A DNA stretch of 64,000 bases from Ruminococcus bromii (GTDB lineage Bacteria > Bacillota > Clostridia > Oscillospirales > Acutalibacteraceae). The first letter of the stretch is position 1; the number at the start of each line of letters is the position of its first letter. The stretch lies in contig NZ_NNBY01000042.1 of the NCBI RefSeq assembly GCF_002834235.1, positions 1-64,000 of the forward strand. The letters run 5' to 3'. The notes beneath the pieces are model-generated. The model saw nothing but the letters and a program-made list of their open reading frames with translations, was not told where the DNA came from and ran no database searches. Shown here piece by piece: positions 24,528 through 32,641 of the stretch. The position numbers and the translations under genes were made by a program.

Positions 24528-25175
24528 TCAGTCGGACAAATCGCAGCTGCCTGTAATTGAAAAAGCAACCCACTCCGCAACATTAACCGCATGGTCTGCA
24601 ATTCTTTCAAGATACTTTGCAATCATAACGATATCGAGAGCCTCTGAGCCAAGTTCCTTATTCTTATGAATGAGTTCAACCGTTTCATTCTTTGAACGGT
24701 TGAAAAGTTCGTCAACGATATCGTCCTGACGGGCTACCTTTTTGGCAACCTCAATATCGCTCTTAACAAAAGCGTCAATAGCCTCCGTTACCATTTTTGA
24801 GGCATTGTCTGCCATTTCCAAAATGTGAGTAAGATTGAACACCTGCTTTTTGTCCTTGATGTAAACAGACATTTCAGCAATATCAACTGCCTGATCGCCG
24901 ATTCTCTCAAGGTCGGTAATCATTTTGAGTGCGGCGGAAACATATCTGAGGTCGTGTGCAACCGGTGCCTGATGAAGAAGAAGGTGCAGACATCTGCTTT
25001 GGATGGATTTTTCCGCCTCGTTAATACGATTTTCGTGTTCTCTTGCGATATCAAGCAAATCTTCGCCGTCAACAATCATCTTCATTGTATTTTTGATTGC
25101 CTGTTCAACAAGACCGCCCATTTCAATAAGGCTGTCGTTAAGCTGTGTAAGCTCTTTATCAAAATATTCTCTCAT
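24528..25175 (-). CDS. phoU: Phosphate signalling protein PhoU
   Basis: This 215-residue helical protein has the two PhoU repeats with ERIGDQAVDIAE and LERIADHAVNVAEW as the metal-binding signature blocks. PhoU links the Pst transporter to PhoR and limits phosphate uptake. Its ATG overlaps the pstB stop (TAATG) so it is the last gene of the pst operon. Confidence 0.97.
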   Translation of the reverse strand: MREYFDKELTQLNDSLIEMGGLVEQAIKNTMKMIVDGEDLLDIAREHENRINEAEKSIQSRCLHLLLHQAPVAHDLRYVSAALKMITDLERIGDQAVDIAEMSVYIKDKKQVFNLTHILEMADNASKMVTEAIDAFVKSDIEVAKKVARQDDIVDELFNRSKNETVELIHKNKELGSEALDIVMIAKYLERIADHAVNVAEWVAFSITGSCDLSD

Positions 25176-25924
25176 TAGCCAAACCTTCCCGTAATGTATT
25201 CTTCGGTACGCTTATCCTGCGGATTTGAGAAAATTGCGTCAGTTGAATTACATTCAACCATTTCACCGAGTAAAAAGAACGCTGTTTCATCTGAAATACG
25301 CAAAGCCTGCTGCATATTATGTGTTACCATAACGATTGTATAATCGTTTTTCAGTTTAAGGCAAAGCTCCTCAATTTTACCCGTTGAAATAGGATCAAGT
25401 GCAGAGGTTGCCTCGTCCATAAGCAGAACTTCGGGTTTTACGGCAAGTGCTCTTGCAATACAAAGTCTTTGTTGCTGACCGCCCGAAAGACCGAGAGCGC
25501 TCTTTTTGAGTCTGTCTTTAAGCTCATCCCAGATTGCGGCGTCACGCAAAGATTCTTCAACAATCCTGTCAAGTTCTTTCTTGCTTTTGATTCCGTGTGT
25601 GCGAGGACCGAAAGCGATGTTATCGTAAATGCTCATCGGGAACGGATTGGCTTTCTGGAACACCATACCAACCCTTTTGCGGAGGATATTTACATCCATA
25701 TCTCCGTAAATATTCTCGTTGTCAAGGCGAATGTCGCCTGTTATCTTACAACCCTCAACAAGGTCGTTCATTCGGTTGAGCGACTTTAAAAGAGTTGACT
25801 TACCGCAGCCTGACGGACCGATGAAGGCTGTGATTCTGTTTTTCTTCATACGGATATTTACATCCTTTAACGCATGAAATTTTCCGTAGTAAAGATTCAT
25901 GTTTTCTATGGTAAATTTATCCAT
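25175..25924 (-). CDS. pstB: Phosphate ABC transporter ATP-binding protein PstB
   Basis: The [14 protein letters not shown] start at 25924 gives 249 residues, the normal PstB length; AGGAAAGGA lies about 13 bases upstream. Walker A is GPSGCGKST (36-44), Q-loop [20 protein letters not shown], signature [15 protein letters not shown], Walker [14 protein letters not shown] and switch MVTHNMQQA. It powers high-affinity phosphate uptake through PstC and PstA. Confidence 0.97.
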   Translation of the reverse strand: MDKFTIENMNLYYGKFHALKDVNIRMKKNRITAFIGPSGCGKSTLLKSLNRMNDLVEGCKITGDIRLDNENIYGDMDVNILRKRVGMVFQKANPFPMSIYDNIAFGPRTHGIKSKKELDRIVEESLRDAAIWDELKDRLKKSALGLSGGQQQRLCIARALAVKPEVLLMDEATSALDPISTGKIEELCLKLKNDYTIVMVTHNMQQALRISDETAFFLLGEMVECNSTDAIFSNPQDKRTEEYITGRFG

Positions 25925-25947
25925 TATAAAATAATTATCCTTTCCTG

Positions 25948-26883
25948 TTACTTCTTGTTGTTTCCGAGTTTCTTTGCAACAAATGCCGAGAGTGTATTGA
26001 TTGCAAAAACAAGTACAAGAAGTACAACTGCGGTACCCCATGCCTGATCTGTATGAAGTCCTTCGTTGGTAAGTACATACATATGAACGGCAAGTGACCG
26101 TCCCGAATTGAGAGGGCCTGCCGCATAGCCTGTTGCCGAACCGTAAGTATAAATAAGTGCGGCTGTTTCGCCTACTATTCTGCCGACAGCAAGAATGATT
26201 CCGGCAAGAATACCGGGCATCGCACTCGGAAGAATAATTCTCATAATTGTTCTGAGTTTGCCCGAACCGAGTCCGTAACTGCCCTCACGGTATGAATCGG
26301 GAACTGTGAGAAGTGCCTCCTCGGTTGTACGCATAATTGTGGGAAGTACCATAATTGCAAGCGTAAATGCACCGGCAAGAAGTGAATAACCCCAGTTAAG
26401 GGCATAAACAAAGAAAAGCATACCGAAAAGACCGTAAACAATTGACGGAATACCGGCAAGGGTTTCTGCCATTGTTCTGATTACCTTAACAAGCTTGTTG
26501 CCGCGCTTTGCGTACTCGGCAAGATAGATTGCCGCTCCCACACCGAACGGTACCGAAATTATAAGGGTTACAAGCGTAAGAACAATTGTGTTGATAATTG
26601 ACGGCATACACGATACATTGTCGCTGTTGTACTCAAGTGAGAACAGCTCGGGGGTAAGGTTCGGAACACCTCGCACAAGAACATAGACAATGATAAATAT
26701 GAGAGCCGCCGCAGAAAGTGCCGCCGCAAGACCTATAAGAATGAGCAGTACAAGTGAAAGGGGCTTTCTTTTGTAGGCTTTCATTCTCTGTTTAAACGAT
26801 ACTTTGTTGATTGCCTTAATCTGTGACACATCAACCAAAGCGGCATCGTTTTTTATGTTATCGCTGTTAGCCACGCTTTTCAC
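25948..26883 (-). CDS. pstA: Phosphate ABC transporter permease PstA
   Basis: The 311-residue product has an N-terminal cytosolic extension of about 40 residues and six membrane helices. The EAA-type cytoplasmic loop appears as [18 protein letters not shown] and [20 protein letters not shown]. It overlaps the pstC end by 17 bases. Together with PstC it forms the channel for phosphate. Confidence 0.96.
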   Translation of the reverse strand: MKSVANSDNIKNDAALVDVSQIKAINKVSFKQRMKAYKRKPLSLVLLILIGLAAALSAAALIFIIVYVLVRGVPNLTPELFSLEYNSDNVSCMPSIINTIVLTLVTLIISVPFGVGAAIYLAEYAKRGNKLVKVIRTMAETLAGIPSIVYGLFGMLFFVYALNWGYSLLAGAFTLAIMVLPTIMRTTEEALLTVPDSYREGSYGLGSGKLRTIMRIILPSAMPGILAGIILAVGRIVGETAALIYTYGSATGYAAGPLNSGRSLAVHMYVLTNEGLHTDQAWGTAVVLLVLVFAINTLSAFVAKKLGNNKK

Positions 26884-27736
26884 TCCTACTCTTTATAGCC
26901 TGCATTGAAAGTGTGATGAGCAGAACAAATACGAACAGAACAACACCCGTTGCAATAAGTGCCTGACGGTGCAAGCCTGTTGAATAACCCATTTCAAGAA
27001 CAATGTTTGCGGTCAGGGTACGAAGTCCGTCCGTAACGCTGTGCGGAATCTGAACCTGATTGCCTGCAATGAGTACAACTGCCATTGTTTCGCCCAACGC
27101 TCTGCCTATGCCGAGAACAACTCCTGCAAGAACGCCTGATTTTGATGCCGGAAGAATTGTCTTGAACACACTTCTTTCCTTTGTAGCACCGAGTGCCAGA
27201 GCACCTTCGTAGTAGCTTTCGGGAACTGCCTTGATTGCCGACTCTGACACACCGATGATTGTCGGAAGAATCATAACTCCGAGTACGATTGATGCCGCAA
27301 GCCAGCTTGTACCGTCGCCGCCGAAGTTATCACGGATGAACGGTACAACTACCATAAGTCCGAAGAAGCCGTAAACAATTGACGGGATGCCTGCCAAAAG
27401 CTCTGTTGCCGGTTTAAGCACCTTGTAAAGCGGTGCAGGGCAAAACCTTGCAAGAAATACTGCTGTGAGAATTCCTATCGGAACACCGATTATGATTGCT
27501 CCCGCAGTAACATATATGCTTGCGATAATCATATCAAAAATTCCATATGATGCAGGCACATTCGTAGGCGCCCATTTCTGACCGCCTACGAAATCAAAGA
27601 AGCCTATTTCTGCCATTGCAGGAACACCGTTACAGAATAAGAATATACAGATTATGACAACCGCCGCTATACTTGTTACAGCTGTGAGGAAGAAAACTCC
27701 CTGCATTGCCTTTTCACGAAATCTGTTTAATCTCAT
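26867..27736 (-). CDS. pstC: Phosphate ABC transporter permease PstC
   Basis: This 289-residue six-helix permease carries the PstC blocks [18 protein letters not shown] and AVPESYYEGALALGATKERS. It overlaps the pstS stop by 4 bases (ATGA). It pairs with PstA in the cytoplasmic membrane. Confidence 0.96.
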   Translation of the reverse strand: MRLNRFREKAMQGVFFLTAVTSIAAVVIICIFLFCNGVPAMAEIGFFDFVGGQKWAPTNVPASYGIFDMIIASIYVTAGAIIIGVPIGILTAVFLARFCPAPLYKVLKPATELLAGIPSIVYGFFGLMVVVPFIRDNFGGDGTSWLAASIVLGVMILPTIIGVSESAIKAVPESYYEGALALGATKERSVFKTILPASKSGVLAGVVLGIGRALGETMAVVLIAGNQVQIPHSVTDGLRTLTANIVLEMGYSTGLHRQALIATGVVLFVFVLLITLSMQAIKSRSEKRG

Positions 27737-28650
27737 TTAATTATGTCACTCCAAACAGTTGTTTCACCTGTGTAAATTGATTTTACCTGATCAAGTGTGA
27801 GGTCATCACATGTGTTTGCATTGTTTACGATTACTGCGATACCGTCTTTTGCGATTGTTTCAACCTTGAGTGCGCTCTTTTCCTCATCCTTAAGTTCACG
27901 GGATGCCATACCGATATCACATGTACCGCCCATAGCCGACTGCATACCTGCCGATGAGTCGGATGTCTGGATTTCAACCTTAGCGTTTGTGTTTACCTTC
28001 TGATAAGCCTCGGCAAGCTTTTCCATTACAGGTGATACCGAAGAAGAACCTGCTACGCTGATTTTGCCTGACGGCTTCTTACCGCTGTATGCGGCATTTT
28101 CCGAAACTGTTACATAACCGTTGTCCGAAACAATCTTCTGACCGTCTGAGCTCATTATGTAATCAACAAAATCCTGAGCAACATCGCTGAGCTCGCCCTT
28201 GTAAGCAATGTTGAACGGACGGCTTACTGCATAGTCGCCTGACTTTACATTATCGGCTGTTGCCTCAACACCGCCGATTTTAAGAGCCTTTACCGTATCG
28301 TTGAGTGAACCGAGTGAAATATAACCGATTGCCGCATCGTTATCCTTAACATTTGTGATAACAGCCTCTGTGCTGTTGATTGTTACAGCCGAAGTAGTTG
28401 TGTTGTCTGTCTTGTTGTCGCCGTCCTTAACAAGAACGCCTGTAAGCTCTGTGAATGCGTCTCTTGTGCCTGAGCCTTCTTCTCTTGTTACAACAGAGAT
28501 TGTTTTTGATGCGTCAAACTTTGCGGCATCCGAACCTGCGTCGGATGAACCGTTTGATGAAGAGCCTGCACCTCCGCAGCCTGCAAATGCAGAAACTGCA
28601 AGAACACCGAATAATGCTGTTGCCGTAATTTTTTTAGTCATAGATTTCAT
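27733..28650 (-). CDS. pstS: Phosphate-binding lipoprotein PstS with permuted halves
   Basis: This 305-residue lipoprotein has a signal ending AFAG before Cys25 and a Ser/Gly-rich linker. The order of the ligand-binding halves is reversed relative to classical PstS: the block SVVTREEGSGTRDAFTEL to FVDYIMSSDGQKIVSDNGY, normally the second half, occupies residues about 51-180, and GKISVAGSSSVSPVMEKLAE to SIYTGETTVW, normally the first half, occupies about 195-300 and ends the protein. Both phosphate loops are kept. It is the first gene of pstSCAB-phoU; the ATG at 28650 has AAGGAGA upstream. Confidence 0.95.
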   Translation of the reverse strand: MKSMTKKITATALFGVLAVSAFAGCGGAGSSSNGSSDAGSDAAKFDASKTISVVTREEGSGTRDAFTELTGVLVKDGDNKTDNTTTSAVTINSTEAVITNVKDNDAAIGYISLGSLNDTVKALKIGGVEATADNVKSGDYAVSRPFNIAYKGELSDVAQDFVDYIMSSDGQKIVSDNGYVTVSENAAYSGKKPSGKISVAGSSSVSPVMEKLAEAYQKVNTNAKVEIQTSDSSAGMQSAMGGTCDIGMASRELKDEEKSALKVETIAKDGIAVIVNNANTCDDLTLDQVKSIYTGETTVWSDIIK

Positions 28651-28734
28651 TTGAATTTTCTCCTTAAATTCATATCATTTGTGTACCTCTTTCGTACAAC
28701 ATCAGTCTATGACTGTTTTGTAAAATACGCTGTT

Positions 28735-28758
28735 TGTCAATTGTAAAAAGAGTGTAAA
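28735..28758 (-). promoter_or_regulatory. Pho-box-like repeats upstream of pstS
   Basis: TTTACA occurs on the minus strand at 28753-28758 and 28742-28747, exactly 11 bases apart, followed by TTGACA at 28735-28740. A further TTTACA lies at 28719-28724. A good -10 at the right distance is not clear, as expected for an activator-dependent promoter. Confidence 0.55.
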
Positions 28759-28804
28759 TAAAAATATAGGTTTTGTATGCTGAAATAAATTTTTACAAAT
28801 TTGC

Positions 28805-28833
28805 GTGACAAAGCTTTTTATTTGTGGTACAAT
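28805..28833 (+). promoter_or_regulatory. Promoter of trpB2
   Basis: GTGACA (28805-28810) and TACAAT (28828-28833) are 17 bases apart. The 5' leader would be about 90 bases; I see no convincing T-box or trp attenuator in it. Confidence 0.65.
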
Positions 28834-28932
28834 ATTACAGAAGTGTGCAGGATGTAAAATAATTCCTGCAAATTTTCAAAGTGAGATTACATTCTGTTTA
28901 CAGAGAAATATTATTCCAAGGAGGTCATTTTA

Positions 28933-30306
28933 GTGGCTGAAAACAAAATCCCATACAAAATATACCTTGACGAAAACGAAATCCCGACAAAATGGTACAA
29001 TGTTCGTGCAGATATGAAAAACAAGCCTGCACCGCTTTTAAATCCTGCAACACTCAAGCCTATGACACACGCAGACCTTGCTCCCGTGTTCTGTGATGAG
29101 CTTATTGATCAGGAGCTTGACGATACAGACGCATACATTGACATTCCGGAAGAAATTCAGAACTTCTATAAAATGTACCGTCCATCTCCGCTTATAAGAG
29201 CATATTTTCTTGAAAAGGCTCTTGACACTCCCGCAAAGATTTACTACAAATTCGAGGGCAACAACACAAGCGGAAGCCACAAGCTCAACAGCGCAATTGC
29301 TCAGGCTTACTACGCTAAAAAGCAGGGACTTAAAGGTGTTACAACCGAAACAGGCGCAGGTCAGTGGGGTACTGCTCTTTCAATGGCTTGTTCATATTTC
29401 GGCCTTGACTGCAAGGTATTTATGGTAAAGGTTTCATACGAGCAAAAGCCTTTCAGAAGAGAGGTTATGAGAACCTACGGTGCAAGCGTTACTCCGTCAC
29501 CGTCAACAACAACGGAAGTCGGCAGAAAGATTCTTGAGGCTCATCCAGGCACAACAGGCAGTCTTGGCTGTGCTATTTCTGAGGCTGTTGAGGTTGCAAC
29601 TCACACGGACGGCTACCGTTATGTACTCGGAAGTGTGCTTAATCAGGTACTTCTTCATCAGTCTGTTATCGGTCTTGAGGCAAAAGCCGCTCTCGAAAAG
29701 TACGATGTAAAGCCTGACATCATCATCGGCTGTGCAGGCGGCGGTTCAAACCTCGGCGGTCTTATCTCTCCGTTTATGGGTGAAAAGCTCCGTGGCGAAA
29801 ATGATTACAAGTTTATCGCTGTTGAGCCGGCATCATGCCCAAGCCTTACAAGAGGTAAGTTTGCATATGACTTCTGCGACACAGGTATGATTTGTCCTCT
29901 CGCAAAGATGTACACGCTCGGCAGCGGATTTATTCCGTCAGCCAACCACGCAGGCGGACTTCGTTTCCACGGTATGAGTTCAACACTTTCTCAGCTTTAC
30001 CATGACGGTCTTATGGAGGCAAGAGCAGTTGAGCAGACAAGCGTATTTGCAGCAGCAGAGCAGTTTGCAAGAGTTGAAGGTATTCTTCCTGCTCCCGAAA
30101 GCAGTCACGCAATCAGAGTTGCAATTGACGAGGCTCTCAAGTGCAAAGAAACAGGCGAAGAAAAGACAATTCTCTTCGGTCTTACAGGTACAGGCTACTT
30201 TGATATGGTTGCTTATCAGAAGTATAATGACGGCGAAATGAGCGACTACATTCCGACAGATGCCGACCTCCAGCAGGGCTTTGACGGCTTGCCAAAGGTT
30301 GACTAA
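28933..30306 (+). CDS. trpB: TrpB2-type tryptophan synthase beta chain
   Basis: This 457-residue PLP enzyme is of the longer TrpB2 class: the N-terminal phrase KWYNVRADM, PLP Lys117 in GSHKLNSA, the ETGAGQWG block and the phosphate-binding CAGGGSNLGG. It joins indole and serine to make tryptophan. No other trp genes are adjacent; TrpB2 enzymes often stand alone and may salvage indole. The GTG start at 28933 follows AAGGAGGTC. Confidence 0.94.
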   Translation: MAENKIPYKIYLDENEIPTKWYNVRADMKNKPAPLLNPATLKPMTHADLAPVFCDELIDQELDDTDAYIDIPEEIQNFYKMYRPSPLIRAYFLEKALDTPAKIYYKFEGNNTSGSHKLNSAIAQAYYAKKQGLKGVTTETGAGQWGTALSMACSYFGLDCKVFMVKVSYEQKPFRREVMRTYGASVTPSPSTTTEVGRKILEAHPGTTGSLGCAISEAVEVATHTDGYRYVLGSVLNQVLLHQSVIGLEAKAALEKYDVKPDIIIGCAGGGSNLGGLISPFMGEKLRGENDYKFIAVEPASCPSLTRGKFAYDFCDTGMICPLAKMYTLGSGFIPSANHAGGLRFHGMSSTLSQLYHDGLMEARAVEQTSVFAAAEQFARVEGILPAPESSHAIRVAIDEALKCKETGEEKTILFGLTGTGYFDMVAYQKYNDGEMSDYIPTDADLQQGFDGLPKVD

Positions 30307-30307
30307 T

Positions 30308-30374
30308 GCGAGTGTCTCGCACCCGGTTCGTGAAGACAGTTTGTTATATTCAAACTTTTGTCACCCGAGCGTAG
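30308..30374 (+). repeat. Hairpin-headed intergenic element, copy L (3' of trpB)
   Basis: It starts two bases after the trpB stop. GCGAG-TGT-CTCGC forms the head hairpin (30308-30320), then ACCCG, GTTCGTGAAGACAGTTT, and CCCGAGCGTAG at 30364-30374. The conserved blocks are 38 bases apart. The same arrangement occurs at 30585-30653 (minus) and 54086-54156 (plus). Confidence 0.75.
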
Positions 30375-30431
30375 CTTGGTTGTCAATTTACGAACTAACA
30401 CTATATTAATATTTATCGGAATATAAAAAAA

Positions 30432-30463
30432 GAAAAGAGGTCAGTAATCGCTGACCTCTTTTC
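30432..30463 (+). terminator. Terminator-like hairpin downstream of trpB
   Basis: A perfect 13-bp stem (GAAAAGAGGTCAG / CTGACCTCTTTTC) with 6-base loop. It is A/T-flanked rather than followed by a long T-run beyond the stem, but the stem 3' side is itself TCTTTTC. Confidence 0.75.
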
Positions 30464-30530
30464 AACTGTATTATTTCGGTAACTGTATCTCATTTATACA
30501 GTTTGTTTTCATCATAAATTTTATGCCATT

Positions 30531-30562
30531 ACTTAGTGGGCGTCCAATGAACGCCCCTACGG
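30531..30562 (-). repeat. GTAG-headed dispersed palindromic repeat, copy 2
   Basis: On the minus strand it reads CCGTAGG, then GGCGT...ACGCCC stem (GGGCGT at 30538-30543, ACGCCC at 30551-30556), then ACTAAG. This matches the layout of copies at 14875-14903 and 30654-30681. Confidence 0.6.
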
Positions 30563-30584
30563 AATTGTTCAAATGGTAGCTATT

Positions 30585-30653
30585 CTACGCTCGGGCATAA
30601 TATGTTTTTAATATTAAAAACTGTCTTCACGAACTGGGAACGGCGACTCGCCG
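30585..30653 (-). repeat. Hairpin-headed intergenic element, copy R (inverted)
   Basis: On the minus strand CGGCG-AGT-CGCCG (30641-30653) heads the element, followed by GTTCGTGAAGACAGTTT and by CCCGAGCGTAG (30585-30595). With copy L it forms a 21-bp inverted repeat with one mismatch (30322-30342 and 30618-30638) and an 11-bp perfect one. It lies 3' of the leftward gene ending at 30777. Confidence 0.75.
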
Positions 30654-30681
30654 TGTAGGCGGATATTGTCCGCCCATACGG
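30654..30681 (+). repeat. GTAG-headed dispersed palindromic repeat, copy 3
   Basis: TGTAG is followed by a stem GGCGGA (30658-30663) / TCCGCC (30669-30674) and CATACGG. It directly abuts copy R of the hairpin-headed element. The remaining part of this 470-base intergenic region also holds AACTGTAT/ATACAGTT (30481-30503). Confidence 0.6.
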
Positions 30682-30708
30682 TTCTAAAAGAAAAATTAAA
30701 AAAGCAAA

Positions 30709-30744
30709 AACGGTTGGATTACTTTTTTCGTAAATCCAACCGTT
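30709..30744. terminator. Bidirectional terminator
   Basis: AACGGTTGGATTAC (30709-30722) pairs with GTAAATCCAACCGTT (30730-30744). T-tracts follow on both strands; it should end the leftward gatCAB operon. Confidence 0.88.
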
Positions 30745-30776
30745 AATTTTTTTATTTGGTAATCTAAAATCCGAAC

Positions 30777-31199
30777 TTATTCTCTGCCGGCACGAACGCT
30801 TGCGGAGGCAAGTATATACACAAAACCGAGGAGAATATCGGTTGCTATGTCGAACACTTCAATCACAAAAACAACCTGTCCGTTGACAACATTAAATACG
30901 ATGTTAAGCACTCCGATAAGCACAAGCACTACTGCGAGTTTGCCCGAAGTTTTCAACATTTTTTGCATATCCGGCGGTGATGTCTTTTTTGAAACGGCTC
31001 TCAGTCCCATTGAACCTACTGCGAGCTTCAGCACCATTGAAACGGTGACGATCACGATTAGCAGATAGTCGAATACCGATGCCGATCCGCCGTCAAATGA
31101 CGGGATAATCGTATTAACCAGCTTGTATGCAACCAAAATTCCCGAAAATATAACTCCGAGAAACATTACAACTGCCGTTACTTTGATTTTTTCTTTCAT
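30777..31199 (-). CDS. Small four-helix membrane protein of unknown function
   Basis: The start at 31199 follows GGGGGTG and gives 140 residues with four hydrophobic helices (about 6-28, 42-63, 88-109 and 113-133) and a polar loop after the second (SKKTSPPDMQKML). It begins 29 bases after gatB and shares its terminator, so it is probably the last gene of the gat operon. I recognise no family; a role in tRNA amidation is not suggested. Confidence 0.75.
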   Translation of the reverse strand: MKEKIKVTAVVMFLGVIFSGILVAYKLVNTIIPSFDGGSASVFDYLLIVIVTVSMVLKLAVGSMGLRAVSKKTSPPDMQKMLKTSGKLAVVLVLIGVLNIVFNVVNGQVVFVIEVFDIATDILLGFVYILASASVRAGRE

Positions 31200-31228
31200 A
31201 AGACACACCCCCGTGAAGGTTTAAGTTA

Positions 31229-32641
31229 TCAGCCGATAAGTTCCTTAATTTTTGACTCTGCAAGAGCAGGATCTGCCTTACCTCTGCTGTTCTTCATAAC
31301 ATTTCCGACAAGCGACTTAATCGCCTTTTCCTTGCCGTTCTTATAGTCCTCAACAGCCTTTGGATTGCTCTCAACAGCCTGCTTGCACAAATCGTTGAGT
31401 GCGTTTTCGTCAAGACCGCCCATATCGCTTTCGCTGATAAATTCAAAAGCACCCTTGCCGCTGTCAAGCATTTTTTCAAGAGTTGACTTTGCAAGGTTGT
31501 TGCGGATTTTACCGCTGTCAAGAAGTTTTACAAGCTCGTTAAGCTGTTCGGGAGTAACCGCAACATCAAAGATTTCCTTGTCAGCCTCGGTTTCTGTTCT
31601 GCGGAAAATCTGACCGATAATGAAGTTTGAAACTGTCTTTGGTGACTTAACGCCCTCGCAAGCCTTGTCAAAATACTCGCTGATTTTGCGGTACTTTGTA
31701 AGAAGCTGTGCATCCTTTTCGGGAATTGCAAGTTCATCAATATATCTTCTGCACTTATCGGCAGGAAGCTCAGGCATTGTAGCCTTTATTTCTTCAACAA
31801 CATCTTTCGGAACATGGATAGTAACAAGGTCGGGATCACGAAAATAACGGTAATCGTGAGCGTCCTCTTTACTTCTCATTGAAGATGTTGTGTTGGTTGC
31901 GTCGTCATAACGGAGAGTTTCCTGAACAACACTTCCGCCGTTTTCAATGAGGTCAACCTGTCTTTCAAACTCATACTCCATAGCCTTTGCTATGTTGTTA
32001 ATTGAGTTCATATTTTTAATTTCGGTTCTTGTACCAAGCTTTTCGCTGCCCTTTGGACGAACCGAAATGTTTACATCGCAACGCATTGAGCCTTCCTGCA
32101 TCTTACAGTCGGAAATTCCGATGTAACGCATAACCTGCTGAAGCTTTTCAACATACTCTCTCGCCTCGTCAATTGAACGAATGTCAGGCTCTGAAACGAT
32201 TTCTATAAGAGGAACACCGCCACGGTTATAGTCAACATATGTGTCGCCGTGCTGATGAATGAGCTTTCCTGCGTCCTCTTCGATGTGAATGTGGTGCAAA
32301 CGGATTTTTCTGCCGTTTGAAAGCTCAACATAACCGCCTATAATGAGCGGAGCATAAAGCTGGCTGATCTGATAAGCCTTTGAAAGGTCGGGATAGCAAT
32401 AGTTCTTTCTGTCCATTTTTGAAATCTCTGCGATTTCACCGTGAACTGCAAGACCTGCACGGATTGCATAGCGAACTACCTCACGGTTAAGCTTTGGAAG
32501 TGTTCCCGGCAGACCGATACACACGGGACAGCAATGGCTGTTTGGCGCACCGCCGAATTTTGTAGTACAGCCGCAGAAGATTTTTGTCTTTGTGGCAAGC
32601 TCAATATGGGTTTCAAAACCCGCAACTAATTCGTAACTCAC
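31229..32641 (-). CDS. gatB: Asp/Glu-tRNA amidotransferase subunit B
   Basis: The 470-residue product carries the GatB catalytic kinase-type domain (ETHIELATKTKIFCGC, CPVCIGLPGTLP, EDAGKLIHQ) and a C-terminal YqeY-like tail domain. Zinc ligands appear in CGCTT and CPVC. It binds mischarged tRNA and activates it by phosphorylation before amidation. Its ATG overlaps the gatA stop by 4 bases. Confidence 0.97.
   Translation of the reverse strand: MSYELVAGFETHIELATKTKIFCGCTTKFGGAPNSHCCPVCIGLPGTLPKLNREVVRYAIRAGLAVHGEIAEISKMDRKNYCYPDLSKAYQISQLYAPLIIGGYVELSNGRKIRLHHIHIEEDAGKLIHQHGDTYVDYNRGGVPLIEIVSEPDIRSIDEAREYVEKLQQVMRYIGISDCKMQEGSMRCDVNISVRPKGSEKLGTRTEIKNMNSINNIAKAMEYEFERQVDLIENGGSVVQETLRYDDATNTTSSMRSKEDAHDYRYFRDPDLVTIHVPKDVVEEIKATMPELPADKCRRYIDELAIPEKDAQLLTKYRKISEYFDKACEGVKSPKTVSNFIIGQIFRRTETEADKEIFDVAVTPEQLNELVKLLDSGKIRNNLAKSTLEKMLDSGKGAFEFISESDMGGLDENALNDLCKQAVESNPKAVEDYKNGKEKAIKSLVGNVMKNSRGKADPALAESKIKELIG

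Noticed and set aside
28841-28932. T-box or trp attenuator in the trpB2 leader
   Set aside because: No T-box sequence, no Trp-codon leader peptide and no terminator hairpin is visible in the roughly 90-base leader.
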